Source of the DNA: Nitrospira sp.
GTDB taxonomy: Bacteria; Nitrospirota; Nitrospiria; Nitrospirales; Nitrospiraceae
DNA length: 64,000 bases
Direction: 5' to 3'
NCBI GenBank assembly: GCA_024998625.1
Contig: JACOEL010000007.1
Coordinates: forward strand, 119,802 to 183,801
The translations under genes were made by a program, and so were the position numbers. A model generated the notes under the pieces. The model saw only the letters and a program-made list of their open reading frames with translations, did not search any database and was not told the origin of the DNA. Shown piece after piece: positions 7,399 to 17,555 of the stretch; within the stretch, counting starts at the first letter, position 1, and every line of letters begins with the position of its first letter.

Positions 7399-8745
7399 AT
7401 GCATGTTGTGACGTCGCCGCCCGTCGATTCCGCCCTTCGGTCCGCTCACACGGACGCGCGAACCGTTTCCGGCCACGCCCCCTTCTGGGCATTCCAAGGG
7501 TATGTGATGGCCGCGGTCGCCTGTTCGAGTTTTTTTCCGATGCTGTTTCGCTATCAGGAACATGCCGTTATCGTGCTCGTTGTTCTTTCACTGGGGATGT
7601 GCGCGATCGAGCGGGTGAGTCCCTGGATCAAAAATCCGCTGGATCTTCCCCTGTGGCTCTTCATGATCTGGGTGCTCTGCACCGTTCCGTTCGCGACCGA
7701 CTCCGCCTACAGTTTTGCCGAATGGAAAAAATTCGTGGCGCAGGCCGGGGTCTTTTATTGGTCCTTGCTCGTCTTGGATCGCTGTCGACGGGAGCACTTG
7801 CCGCAGCAGATCCTCTGCGCGCTGGCCCTGACCGGCGCGACGCTTGCCGTCTATTCGCTGCTTGATTTCGTCGACAGGGGCGGCACGTGGAGAGACCGGT
7901 ATATCCGAGCCAATGCGTTCGGGTCGGATTATAACTGGCTCAGTACGTACATGGTGATGACGATTCCCGTGGTCGGCAGCCTCCTCGTCCTGGGTCGTCT
8001 GTTCTGGTTTCGGGCGGTACAGGCCTTGGCGCTTGCGCTGATGGGGGGCGCGCAGCTGTTTTCCTATACGCGTGGCGGATGGCTTGGTCATGCGGCTCAA
8101 GGCATCGCATTTGCGACGATGGCGGGTGGCCGGCGCCTGGCTTTGTGGGTGCTGGGATTCCTCGCGATGGCGGGAGTGGGGCTGCTGGTCGCGTCGCAAG
8201 CCGGATTTCAGCGTGATACGGTGGCCGCCAGCACAGTGGATACCAGGTTGACGGTGTGGGGCATCGGATTGCGGCAGGTGGCAACGCATCCTGTGGTCGG
8301 GATTGGATACGGGAATAATTCGTTTGTGAAAAAATTCCCTGAATATTCGTCGGAGGCGCAGGCACAGGTGCCTCAGGAGACGCGCATCATCCCGGCCATG
8401 CACAATACGTTTCTCATGGTCGCGCTGGGGAGCGGCCTTCCCGCGTTACTCAGTTTTGTCTGGATCTTTGTCGCTCTCCTGCGCCGGCTCATTCCGATTC
8501 CCTGGCAGGCTGCATGGAACGATAGGTGGTCGGTGCTGGCTGCGGGTATCGGGCTGGCCGTCATCGGCTTCGCCGTGCGCAATCTTTTCGACTATATGTT
8601 TATGGGTAGCCTGGCGCACATATTCTGGCTGCTGGCGGCGATCGGCATTACCGTGACGGGTGCGGCCTGGCGAGGAGGCGGATCCGGTCGGCAGCCGGGG
8701 CGCCCTCAGCGTGAGGGCACCGCGCAGCAGCAGTCGTCTGCATAG
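7399..8745 (+). CDS. O-antigen ligase / polymerase family membrane protein (Wzy_C)
   Basis: About 448 residues, nearly all hydrophobic: some ten to twelve membrane segments, with a large periplasmic loop that includes the hallmark YTRGGWLG and, later, 'VGIGYGNNSF' and 'AMHNTFLMVALGSGLPAL'. These belong to the O-antigen ligase/polymerase superfamily, which joins or polymerises undecaprenyl-linked glycans on the periplasmic face of the inner membrane. Sequence alone does not separate ligase (WaaL) from polymerase (Wzy). An in-frame GTG at 7366 would add eleven residues. ATG 7399 is preferred because it sits four bases after a small upstream frame with a good ribosome site. The C-terminus is Arg/Gln-rich. 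Confidence 0.8.
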   Translation: MHVVTSPPVDSALRSAHTDARTVSGHAPFWAFQGYVMAAVACSSFFPMLFRYQEHAVIVLVVLSLGMCAIERVSPWIKNPLDLPLWLFMIWVLCTVPFATDSAYSFAEWKKFVAQAGVFYWSLLVLDRCRREHLPQQILCALALTGATLAVYSLLDFVDRGGTWRDRYIRANAFGSDYNWLSTYMVMTIPVVGSLLVLGRLFWFRAVQALALALMGGAQLFSYTRGGWLGHAAQGIAFATMAGGRRLALWVLGFLAMAGVGLLVASQAGFQRDTVAASTVDTRLTVWGIGLRQVATHPVVGIGYGNNSFVKKFPEYSSEAQAQVPQETRIIPAMHNTFLMVALGSGLPALLSFVWIFVALLRRLIPIPWQAAWNDRWSVLAAGIGLAVIGFAVRNLFDYMFMGSLAHIFWLLAAIGITVTGAAWRGGGSGRQPGRPQREGTAQQQSSA

Positions 8746-8910
8746 TGCGGCTTGTCGGCGTCCGCCAATGGTGTCGGTATGGACTTGCACGGTTGCTTGA
8801 CACCGCCTCGCAGATCGATCACAAGTGGGGTCATTGTCTCCTGTCGCCGGGGGGCAGGTCGTGAAGTTCCAGTTTCTTAGGCCGGGAAGACCGATCGGAG
8901 TGCCTGTTCA

Positions 8911-9918
<1,008 letters not shown>

Positions 9919-10869
9919 GTGATCGACACACACGCGCGCATTTATGTGGCCGGGCATCGGGGGATGGTGGGATCGGCAATCGTACGGGCCCTCACGGCTC
10001 ATGGGTATGACAACCTGCTCCTCCGGACCAGCCAAGAATTGGATTTGCGCGACAACAGGCGCGTCGCCGAGTTTTTTGCAGAGACCAAGCCCGACTACGT
10101 GTATCTTGCCGCGGCGAAGGTGGGGGGCATTCTGGCGAACAGCACATTTCCCGCCGAATTCATCTATGACAACCTGGCGATTCAGACCAATGTCATTCAT
10201 CAGGCCTATGTTCACGGCGTCAGGAAATTGCTGCTGCTGGGCTCATCCTGTATCTACCCAAGAGATTCCCCTCAACCGATGAAGGAGGAGTACCTCCTGA
10301 CCGGTCCGTTGGAGCCGACCAACGAGTGGTATGCCGTGGCGAAGATCGCCGGCATCAAGATGTGCCAGGCGTATCGCCGGCAATATGGATGTGATTTCAT
10401 TGCAGCCATGCCCACGAACCTGTATGGCCCGAACGACAATTTCGATCTTCAGACGGCGCACGTCCTAGCGGCATTGCTGCGGCGCTTCCATGAGGCGCGT
10501 GAGCAGGGCACCTCTCCCACGCTGTGGGGCTCCGGCACTCCACGGCGCGAGTTTCTTCATGTGGACGACTGCGCGGATGCCTGCCTGTTCCTGATGGATC
10601 GCTATTCCGATGCGATGATTATGAATGTCGGGGCAGGGCAGGACATTGCGATCGAAGAACTGGCCGCGCTGGTCGCCGAGGTGGTGGGCTATCGAGGCGG
10701 CATGCAATGGGATCGCGCCAAGCCGGACGGCATGCCGCGAAAGTTGATGGATTGTAGTAGGATGCAGACGTTGGGATGGAGTCCAACCATTGCCTTGCGA
10801 GAGGGATTATTCGAAACGTATCAGTGGTACAGGCGAAGTGTCGGTCCGCAGTCGGCCCCGACTCCATGA
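9919..10869 (+). CDS. fcl: GDP-L-fucose synthase (4-keto-6-deoxymannose 3,5-epimerase/4-reductase)
   Basis: A 316-residue SDR enzyme with the motif [23 protein letters not shown], and the catalytic pair in [15 protein letters not shown]. '[11 protein letters not shown]' and '[14 protein letters not shown]' are diagnostic of WcaG/Fcl. It completes GDP-L-fucose synthesis from the Gmd product. It starts with GTG immediately after the gmd TAG stop. It ends just before the A/T-richer nonulosonate-type module. Confidence 0.95.
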   Translation: MIDTHARIYVAGHRGMVGSAIVRALTAHGYDNLLLRTSQELDLRDNRRVAEFFAETKPDYVYLAAAKVGGILANSTFPAEFIYDNLAIQTNVIHQAYVHGVRKLLLLGSSCIYPRDSPQPMKEEYLLTGPLEPTNEWYAVAKIAGIKMCQAYRRQYGCDFIAAMPTNLYGPNDNFDLQTAHVLAALLRRFHEAREQGTSPTLWGSGTPRREFLHVDDCADACLFLMDRYSDAMIMNVGAGQDIAIEELAALVAEVVGYRGGMQWDRAKPDGMPRKLMDCSRMQTLGWSPTIALREGLFETYQWYRRSVGPQSAPTP

Positions 10870-10917
10870 TTCAACGTAGCCCCTCTGCTGTGAACGTCTT
10901 TGGGGCCAGGTCACGCG

Positions 10918-11598
10918 ATGAAAACGGTTGTCAAAGCATTCGTTCAGGCACGAATGTCCTCTCGGCGGTATCCGGGCAAGGTGCTCGCTCCCTTTCGCGG
11001 AGAGGCGATGATTCGTCATGTGCTGCGTGCGGTCGAGCACACTCTTTCCTCAGAAGACATTGTTGTGGTAACGAGTGTCGACGCGTCCGATGATCCGCTC
11101 GTCCGCTACATCGAATCGATGGGCATGCAAGTTCATCGAGGTTCCTTGGATAATGTCCTTGCCCGTTTCATGTCCGGTGCGCGGGATTATCCATCCGATT
11201 GGATCATGCGAGTTAACGGTGACAGCCCGCTACTGTTTCCAGAGGTGCTGCGCCTTGTGATCCCCTACGCTGAAGGGGATACTCCTGACTTGGTGACCAC
11301 TGTTTTCCCTCGGTCGTTTCCAAAGGGACAAAACGTTGAACTCATCAGAGTCAGCACTCTTCAGGCGATTCCCATGGAGGATACGACGCTGAGTGATCAA
11401 GAGCACGTCACCCCATTTTTCTATAGACAGCCTGACCGGTTTCGGATCGTGAATGTCGAATCTGGAGACCGGAGGCTTGCCGAAGTCGGTTTGGCCGTCG
11501 ATACGATCGAGGATTTTCACCGGCTTGAACAGTTATCGACCGAGGAACTTCGCCGTTTCCGTCCACCGATTTTGGCAACCAGTGTCACGTCAAGGTGA
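10918..11598 (+). CDS. SpsF-type cytidylyltransferase
   Basis: A 226-residue nucleotidyltransferase-fold protein beginning VKAFVQARMSSRRYPGKVL. That Q-A-R-M-x-S-x-R-x-P-G-K motif is typical of CMP-sugar synthetases of the SpsF/NeuA group. 'VTSVDASDDPLVRYI' and 'MRVNGDSPLL' follow. In this context it probably activates an acidic sugar with CTP. True NeuA/LegF proteins share the first motif, so the exact substrate is open. It is the first gene of a run of genes that mostly overlap by a few bases. ATG 10918 is chosen; no strong ribosome site is visible. Confidence 0.75.
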   Translation: MKTVVKAFVQARMSSRRYPGKVLAPFRGEAMIRHVLRAVEHTLSSEDIVVVTSVDASDDPLVRYIESMGMQVHRGSLDNVLARFMSGARDYPSDWIMRVNGDSPLLFPEVLRLVIPYAEGDTPDLVTTVFPRSFPKGQNVELIRVSTLQAIPMEDTTLSDQEHVTPFFYRQPDRFRIVNVESGDRRLAEVGLAVDTIEDFHRLEQLSTEELRRFRPPILATSVTSR

Positions 11599-11636
11599 CT
11601 CTACATGAGCGTTTTAACCAAAAGGACACGATATAC

Positions 11637-12812
11637 ATGACTGGCACTCTGCATATCCCATTTGCCCGGCCTTGGATCACAGACGAGGATCGACATGCGG
11701 TTCTGGAGGTGCTCAACGGACATATCTTGACTCATGGTCCTCAATGTAAGTCGTTTGAACAAGAGTTTGCTGCGTTTCTGGGAGGAGGCCACTGTGTGTC
11801 GGTCAGTTCGTGCATGGCGGCATTGCACCTCTCGTACCTTCATTTCGGGATTGGCCCGGGTGATGAGGTGATCGTGCCTGCGCAAACCCATGCGGCGACG
11901 GCTCATGCCGTGGAGTGGGTCGGGGCCACGCCGGTATTTGTCGACTGTGATTCTCGTACAGGGAATTTGACCGCGTCGGCGATCGATGCTGCGTTGACCT
12001 CCAGGACAAAAGCAATTTCTGTCGTTCACTTTGCCGGCATTCCATGCGATATGCCGCCCATTGTCGATCTTGCGCAGCGGCATAATCTCAGAATCATTGA
12101 GGACTGTGCGATTGCATTGGGGGCCCGCCATCGGGGGCGTCATGTCGGATTGTTCGGAGATGCCGGCTGTTTTTCCTTCTATCCGGTGAAGCACATGACC
12201 ACGGGCGAAGGTGGAATGTTCATCAGTCGCTATGAAGACGTGTCTCAGGCCGTTGCCAAGCTGCGAGCCTTTGGCGTAGACCGGACTCACAGTGAGCGGA
12301 CCGTGCCGGGCATGTATGATGTGCCAAGTCTCGGACTGAACTACCGGATGAGCGAAATTCAAGCGGCCCTCGGTCGCTCTCAGCTTCGGCGAATGAGTGC
12401 CGTGTTGACTCAACGTGCCTCACAGTTCGAGCGCTATCGGAAGCTGGTAGACGGCCTGCCGCAGATTCGACTCATCGATACGGATGTTGCGGAATGCCAA
12501 TCAAGTCACTATTGCGCGAGTGTCGTATTCGAAGGAGAATATGCCGGTAAACGAAACGAGATGGTGGAACGACTGAATACGGCAGGAATCGGAACCAGCA
12601 TCTACTATCCGCAACCGGTTCCACGGATGACCTATTATCGAAATAAGTATGGGTTTGTGTCCAATGATTATCCGCGCGCCGAACATATCAGCGATCATTC
12701 CGTCGCGTTGCCGCTTGGAATGCATCTGGCTGATGGCGATGTCGACAGAATCGTAGCTATAATGAAGCGCAGCTTAACGGAAACTGCCAGCGGGAAAGGA
12801 CGCACACAGTGA
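11637..12812 (+). CDS. DegT/DnrJ/EryC1 family aminotransferase
   Basis: A 391-residue PLP enzyme of the sugar aminotransferase family. The phosphate-side 'SVSSCMAALHLSY', 'IIEDCAIALGA' with the PLP-ring Asp, and the Schiff-base Lys in FYPVKHMTTGEGG are all present, as is the C-terminal 'LGLNYRMSEIQAALG'. It should aminate a 4-keto (or 3-keto) nucleotide sugar. ATG 11637 has AAGGA about 11 bases upstream; an earlier in-frame codon at 11595 overlaps the previous gene. The next gene starts within its stop (GTGA). Confidence 0.88.
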   Translation: MTGTLHIPFARPWITDEDRHAVLEVLNGHILTHGPQCKSFEQEFAAFLGGGHCVSVSSCMAALHLSYLHFGIGPGDEVIVPAQTHAATAHAVEWVGATPVFVDCDSRTGNLTASAIDAALTSRTKAISVVHFAGIPCDMPPIVDLAQRHNLRIIEDCAIALGARHRGRHVGLFGDAGCFSFYPVKHMTTGEGGMFISRYEDVSQAVAKLRAFGVDRTHSERTVPGMYDVPSLGLNYRMSEIQAALGRSQLRRMSAVLTQRASQFERYRKLVDGLPQIRLIDTDVAECQSSHYCASVVFEGEYAGKRNEMVERLNTAGIGTSIYYPQPVPRMTYYRNKYGFVSNDYPRAEHISDHSVALPLGMHLADGDVDRIVAIMKRSLTETASGKGRTQ

Positions 12813-13855
12813 TCGAACTCCAAGGACGGAAGATCGCGCTTATCGGAGGCGCCGGTTTTATTGGCCATAACCTCGCGTTGACCCTGGCAAAAATGGGCGC
12901 GGATGTTCATGCCGTGGACAGCCTGCAAGTCAACAATCTCGGTGCGTTCTCGAATGCGCATGACGACACAAGTAAAGCGCTCTATCTTCATTTTATCCAC
13001 GATCGCTTGCGGCTCTTACAGGAGGCTCAAATTCCCCTTCATGTCGTGGATGCGCGGGACTATCATGTTCTGTCTCGATGCCTCAATGAGATGAAGCCCG
13101 ATACGATCGTGCAGTTGGCAGCCATCGCCCATGCGAATCGTGCGAACAAAGATCCGTACAGCACGTTCGATCATAGTTTAAGGACCTTAGAGAACGCACT
13201 GGATTGCGCGCGAGGGCTGAATGCCCGGTTCATCTACTTCTCATCTTCGATGGTGTATGGGAATTTCGATGGCGACGCGGTGACTGAGGAGCGTCATTGC
13301 GAACCTCTGGGTATCTACGGTGCGTTGAAGTATGGTGGAGAGAAGCTCGTTATCGCCTATAGCCAGGTCTTTGGTCTTTCTTACACGATTGTCAGACCTT
13401 CGGCATTGTATGGCGAACGCTGCGTCAGTCGGCGTGTCGGACAGGCTTTTATCGAAGGCGTCCTTCGCGGGGCGCCTCTCAGTGTGAATGGTGACGGGAG
13501 CGATGCGCTCGATTTCACCTATATCAAAGATCTTCTGCAAGGGTTGGTGCTGTGTATCGTCAAAGACGAAGCCCGGAACCAAATCTTTAACCTGACATAC
13601 GGAGGGGCCCGGTCGCTCACGCAAATGATTGATATCGTGCGTCAACAATTTCCCACTGTCGAGGTTAAATTCCAGCCGCGCGATGCGTTGATGCCTGAAC
13701 GCGGAACCCTGTCTATTGAGAAGGCCAAACGGTTGCTCGGGTACTGTCCTGAGTATCCGTTGGAAAAAGGGTTCGTCGATTATATTCAATGGTATAAGGA
13801 GTTGGCCGGTCGGCATCAGAGATTCTTCAGTCCACTTCAGCATCCATCAGCTTAA
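12809..13855 (+). CDS. NAD-dependent epimerase/dehydratase (extended SDR)
   Basis: A 348-residue SDR protein. GGAGFIGHNLALTLAKMG binds NAD, SSSMVYGNF supplies the catalytic Ser, and IYGALKYGGEKL supplies Tyr and Lys. The C-terminal 'LDFTYIKDLLQGLVLCI' is the usual substrate-cap segment. It is an epimerase, dehydratase or reductase on a nucleotide sugar; which one cannot be read from the sequence. It starts at GTG with GGGAAAGGA upstream and overlaps the aminotransferase by four bases, so the two probably act in sequence. Confidence 0.8.
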   Translation: MIELQGRKIALIGGAGFIGHNLALTLAKMGADVHAVDSLQVNNLGAFSNAHDDTSKALYLHFIHDRLRLLQEAQIPLHVVDARDYHVLSRCLNEMKPDTIVQLAAIAHANRANKDPYSTFDHSLRTLENALDCARGLNARFIYFSSSMVYGNFDGDAVTEERHCEPLGIYGALKYGGEKLVIAYSQVFGLSYTIVRPSALYGERCVSRRVGQAFIEGVLRGAPLSVNGDGSDALDFTYIKDLLQGLVLCIVKDEARNQIFNLTYGGARSLTQMIDIVRQQFPTVEVKFQPRDALMPERGTLSIEKAKRLLGYCPEYPLEKGFVDYIQWYKELAGRHQRFFSPLQHPSA

Positions 13856-13870
13856 CGAGGACAACCACCG

Positions 13871-14881
13871 TTGAAATTATTTGGAAAAAATCTCGATGAT
13901 ACGGTGGCGGTTGTCGCAGAAATCGGTCTCAATCACGAAGGGGATGTTGCCGTTGCCGAGCGCCTGATTACTCTTGCCGCGCAGTCCGGTGCGGATGCCG
14001 TAAAACTGCAAACGTTCACCCCTGAACGTTACGCGTCCGCGTCGGACCCCCATCGACTCGCTAGGCTGATCCGGTTCAATTTGTCGAAGGACGCCCACCT
14101 CAGACTGGCAACCCATGCCGCAAGATTGGGCATCCCATTGTTTTCGACGGCCCTTACGGAAGACGTGATCGACTTCTTGAATCAGTGGTGTCCAGCCATA
14201 AAGATAGCCAGCGGAGATCTGACCTTTGAGCCGGTCATACGAGCTGCGATTCGTACGGGAAAGCCCGTGATTCTCTCCACCGGAAACGGCACGACGGAAG
14301 AGATTGATCACGCATTGAACTGGTGCAGTAGGGAGTTGGATGCGATTACACTGAAGGACCGATTGGTATTGATGCATTGTGTCGCGGCGTATCCGGTTCC
14401 TATTGAGCAAGCGAACGTTTCTAGTGTACCGTTCCTCAAACAGCGATACGGGTTGACGACGGGGTACTCGAATCACGTGATTGGCCCGGAGGCTGTACTC
14501 GCGGCGGTGGCGGTTGGCGCCCAACTCATCGAGGTTCATTTTACCGACAAGCGGGAGGGACGGGAATTCCGCGATCATGCACTCTCGTTTGAGCCGCCTG
14601 AACTAAAAGAGCTGGTGCACAGTGTCGCGAGAGTGAGAGCGAGTCTGGGCCGTGCAGGGAAGGAGATACAAGCCTGCGAATTCCCGTTGCGCGAGGTCAT
14701 CCGCAAGGGGGTCGTTGCAGCGAGGGAGCTGGCAGCGGAGACGGTGCTCTCAGCAGGCGATTTGATGTGGGCTCGTCCCGCGACGGGCGTCAAGGCCGCC
14801 GAGTTGTCGTCCCTGATCGGAAAACGCCTCCTGCGTCCGCTCAAGCGCGGAGAGCAGATCACATGGAATGAGGTCCGTTGA
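13871..14881 (+). CDS. neuB: NeuB-family nonulosonic acid synthase
   Basis: 336 residues. The N-terminal TIM-barrel begins VAEIGLNHEGD and continues 'SGADAVKLQTF'; it also has 'KIASGDLTFEPVIR' and the 'GYSNHVIGPEA' metal region. The C-terminal 60 residues form an antifreeze-like SAF domain ('RKGVVAARELAAETVL...DLMWARP'). The family condenses PEP with a six-carbon amino sugar to make sialic, legionaminic or pseudaminic acid. The start is TTG with GAGGA nine bases upstream. The presence of the SAF domain supports a true synthase. The symbol names the family only; the exact sugar is not known. Confidence 0.85.
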   Translation: MKLFGKNLDDTVAVVAEIGLNHEGDVAVAERLITLAAQSGADAVKLQTFTPERYASASDPHRLARLIRFNLSKDAHLRLATHAARLGIPLFSTALTEDVIDFLNQWCPAIKIASGDLTFEPVIRAAIRTGKPVILSTGNGTTEEIDHALNWCSRELDAITLKDRLVLMHCVAAYPVPIEQANVSSVPFLKQRYGLTTGYSNHVIGPEAVLAAVAVGAQLIEVHFTDKREGREFRDHALSFEPPELKELVHSVARVRASLGRAGKEIQACEFPLREVIRKGVVAARELAAETVLSAGDLMWARPATGVKAAELSSLIGKRLLRPLKRGEQITWNEVR

Positions 14882-14883
14882 CG

Positions 14884-15597
14884 ATGCGAGTGCTTATTCT
14901 GACGACGGATACGCTGCATCACGCGTACTTTGTACGGGAACTCGTTTCTCAGGTGTCGCGGCTGCACGTCATTCTTGAAACAACCGGCGTCACGCCTTCT
15001 TTTGATGTCGCTCACCCATTTGAATCGCAACGAGATCAATACGAACGTGATGTGTGGTTTAAAGGAAATGAACCATCGGTTCGGGAGTTCGCAGAGACGA
15101 CGATCTGTGCGAACGTGAATGACCCCGACGTCGTCGAAGCCGCAAAGCGGTTTTCGCCTGACATCACGATCGCGTTCGGCATTCGCAAGGCGGAGCCTTC
15201 TCTGATCAGAGCCGCTGGGCCGCGAGTCGTCAATTTGCACGGCGGGGACCCGGAATTTTATCGAGGGCTGGACAGCCATCTCTGGGCGATATACCACAAC
15301 GACTTCAAGAATATGGTGACGACTGTGCATGTCCTCAACGAAGCGTTCGACGATGGCCCGATCATCGGCATACGTCCTGTCGCGCTCTGTCGAGACATGC
15401 GTCTCCATCAATTGCGGCATCGCAATACCGAGTCGGCGTTGAATCTTGTGCGGGTGGCTTTGGAGGAATTGCGGCGCACTGGTCATATCGCAAGTCGTCC
15501 ACAGCGGCAGGTGGGGCGATATTACTCATTCATGCCGACGGTGCTGAAAGATATATGTGTGAAACGATTTGAGAAGTATTGCGCTAGAGTGGAATGA
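14884..15597 (+). CDS. Formyltransferase-fold protein
   Basis: A 237-residue protein of the formyl-transferase family (Fmt/ArnA-N/VioF fold). The Asn-x-His pair appears in VVNLHGGDPEFYRG, and the catalytic Asp in EAFDDGPIIG, so the N-H-D triad is intact. It would transfer a formyl group from N10-formyl-THF to a sugar amine, here presumably a nonulosonate or its precursor. ATG 14884 has GAGG nine bases upstream; a TTG at 14878 overlaps the NeuB stop. The next gene overlaps by ATGA. Confidence 0.75.
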   Translation: MRVLILTTDTLHHAYFVRELVSQVSRLHVILETTGVTPSFDVAHPFESQRDQYERDVWFKGNEPSVREFAETTICANVNDPDVVEAAKRFSPDITIAFGIRKAEPSLIRAAGPRVVNLHGGDPEFYRGLDSHLWAIYHNDFKNMVTTVHVLNEAFDDGPIIGIRPVALCRDMRLHQLRHRNTESALNLVRVALEELRRTGHIASRPQRQVGRYYSFMPTVLKDICVKRFEKYCARVE

Positions 15598-16493
15598 ACT
15601 ATCCGTCGAGGATCTCCGACAACCGTATCGCCATTTTTCTGTTTCACGGTGTGACGTTGCCCGTCGATTGCGCCGTACGCAACTATACCAGGAAGCATAT
15701 CGAGCGCGATTACTTTGTGACCGTGCTTCGGCGGTTGAAGCAGGCCGGCACCCCGGTGAGTATGAACGACATACTCAATCACCGGGAATTAGGAATTCCG
15801 CTTCCTCCAAGGCCATTTGCCGTGACGTTCGATGATGGGTTTCGGAACAACTTATCGGTAGCGGCTCCCGTGCTCGTGGATGAGCGTGTACCCGCGACGT
15901 TCTATATCAGCACGGATTTTGTTGAACGTAACAGGATGTCCTGGATCGATCGAATTGAGTTTGCCGTGGAGCAGTGCGTTTCGGCTGAACTCCAGCTCCC
16001 GTGGGGGCAACGACGGTTTCGCGGGGATGAACAACGTCGAGCATTTTTGACGGAGGTACGGCATCTCGTCAAAAATGACTTGATGATTGACGGCGAGCAA
16101 CTGGCGACCGACATCCAGACGCAATTAGGCGTGGGCATCACGTACTCAAGTTCACACCCTCTGGATCAGAAGCTGGATTGGAAGGAAGTCCGGACGCTTG
16201 CGGCTGAGCCGTTGTTTATCGTGGGGGGGCACGGACATTCTCACGTCATACTCGACTCTCTTGGTGATCGTGCGCTGGAATGTGAGCTCGATACAGGGAT
16301 GCGACTGTTGAAAGAGAAGGCTGCCGCGTACGGGCCGCATTACTCGTATCCGGAAGGAATGCCGAATTGTTACTCTGAGCGAGTCATCGAGGCCTTGAAG
16401 CGTAGAGGCGTTCGCTGCTGTCCTAGTGCGGTCGATGGCGTGAACGATTCGACTTCCGACCTGTTTCATCTGAAGCGGGTAATGGTTGTCTGA
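15594..16493 (+). CDS. Polysaccharide deacetylase (NodB-like)
   Basis: 299 residues. The NodB first motif is AVTFDDGFRNN at about residue 81 with both Asp residues. A His-rich second motif follows in GGHGHSHVIL. 'FLFHGVT' near the N-terminus matches the strand preceding the barrel. There is no signal peptide, so it would act in the cytoplasm on an N-acetylated sugar intermediate rather than on exported polymer, which suits its place beside a formyltransferase: deacetylate, then formylate. It starts inside the previous stop. Confidence 0.75.
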   Translation: MNYPSRISDNRIAIFLFHGVTLPVDCAVRNYTRKHIERDYFVTVLRRLKQAGTPVSMNDILNHRELGIPLPPRPFAVTFDDGFRNNLSVAAPVLVDERVPATFYISTDFVERNRMSWIDRIEFAVEQCVSAELQLPWGQRRFRGDEQRRAFLTEVRHLVKNDLMIDGEQLATDIQTQLGVGITYSSSHPLDQKLDWKEVRTLAAEPLFIVGGHGHSHVILDSLGDRALECELDTGMRLLKEKAAAYGPHYSYPEGMPNCYSERVIEALKRRGVRCCPSAVDGVNDSTSDLFHLKRVMVV

Positions 16494-16550
16494 TTGCCCT
16501 TGCCTGAGTCCGGGGCCTGGGCTTCATAAGATAGTGACAGTGATGGATTC

Positions 16551-17555
16551 ATGCTCAAGTTGAGAGTCGGAGTAATCGGTCTTGGAGTTGGGGAGAAGCA
16601 TGCGGAGGCCATTGCCAGGATTCCGGAGTGCGAACTTGCCGTCGTCTGTGACAAGAACCCGACGGCACTTGCAGCGGTAGCCGGAAAATTCCCAGGTGTT
16701 GTGGCGCGTGAGCGCGATACGGATATTCTCGATGATCCCGCCATCGATCTGGTGTGTATCGCCAGCTACGATGATTGCCATTTCTTCCAGACCATGCGGG
16801 CTCTGGAGCGAGGCAAGCACGTGTTTGTGGAGAAACCTTTCGTGCTTCATGAGGAAGAGGCGTTACGCGTCAGAGCGCAACTGCGCAGCCGTCCAAACCT
16901 TCGTTTGTCGTCGAATTTGATTCTGCGACGCTCGCCGCGATTCCTGGATTTACGACAGCGAATCATCGCGGGCCAATTCGGCAATCTCTACCATCTGGAA
17001 GCCGAATATAATTATGGGCGGCTTGAAAAGATTACCGAGGGATGGCGAGGGAAGCTGCCGTTTTATTCCGCCGTACATGGCGGTGGGGTCCATGTTGCGG
17101 ATCTTCTGATGTGGTTGGCGCGCGATCGAGTTCTGGAGGTGTCGGCCGTAGGAAACGCGCTGGTGAGTCAAGGCTCCGGATTCGGAAATTTTGACAATGT
17201 GGTCGCGGTATTGCGTTTTGCCAGCGGCGCGATCGGGAAACTCGGCGTCAACTTCGGTTGCCGAATGCCGCATTTCCACGCGGTGGCCTTATATGGAACG
17301 AAGGCCACGTTTCTGAACGGGCGAGATTGTGCCTGGTTGTATACTTCTGCGGACGCTCATGTTCCGCCGCTCATCTTGGACACCGCGTATCCAGGAGTGC
17401 ATAAGGGTGCGTTGATCGCCAGTTTTGTGGCGGCGATTCAAGGAACGGGGGAGGCGGAGGTGAATGAAGAAGACGTGTTTGCTTCTCTCTCCGTGTGTTT
17501 CGCGATTGAACGGAGTGCCCATTCCGGCCTCCCGGTCAAAGTGAATTATGTCTGA
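16551..17555 (+). CDS. Gfo/Idh/MocA family oxidoreductase
   Basis: 334 residues. The N-terminal Rossmann fold VGVIGLGVGEKHAEAI is followed by CIASYDDCHF and the family-defining GKHVFVEKPFVLHEEEA, where the Lys is catalytic. The C-terminal domain has the 'HGGGVHVADLLMWL' His pair. It oxidises or reduces a sugar or nucleotide sugar with NAD(P). It is separated from the upstream gene by 57 bp and overlaps the next by eight bases. Confidence 0.82.
   Translation: MLKLRVGVIGLGVGEKHAEAIARIPECELAVVCDKNPTALAAVAGKFPGVVARERDTDILDDPAIDLVCIASYDDCHFFQTMRALERGKHVFVEKPFVLHEEEALRVRAQLRSRPNLRLSSNLILRRSPRFLDLRQRIIAGQFGNLYHLEAEYNYGRLEKITEGWRGKLPFYSAVHGGGVHVADLLMWLARDRVLEVSAVGNALVSQGSGFGNFDNVVAVLRFASGAIGKLGVNFGCRMPHFHAVALYGTKATFLNGRDCAWLYTSADAHVPPLILDTAYPGVHKGALIASFVAAIQGTGEAEVNEEDVFASLSVCFAIERSAHSGLPVKVNYV

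Noticed and set aside
8788..8803. Sigma-54-like promoter before gmd (TTGCACGGTTGCTTGA)
   Set aside because: The spacing between the two boxes is off by one, and the essential GG (-24) and GC (-12) are incomplete.
10918..15597. Direct assignment to the pseudaminic or legionaminic acid pathway
   Set aside because: The PseB/PseG or LegB/LegG steps are not recognisable and the SDR lacks pathway-specific signatures, so only the broader nonulosonate class is claimed.
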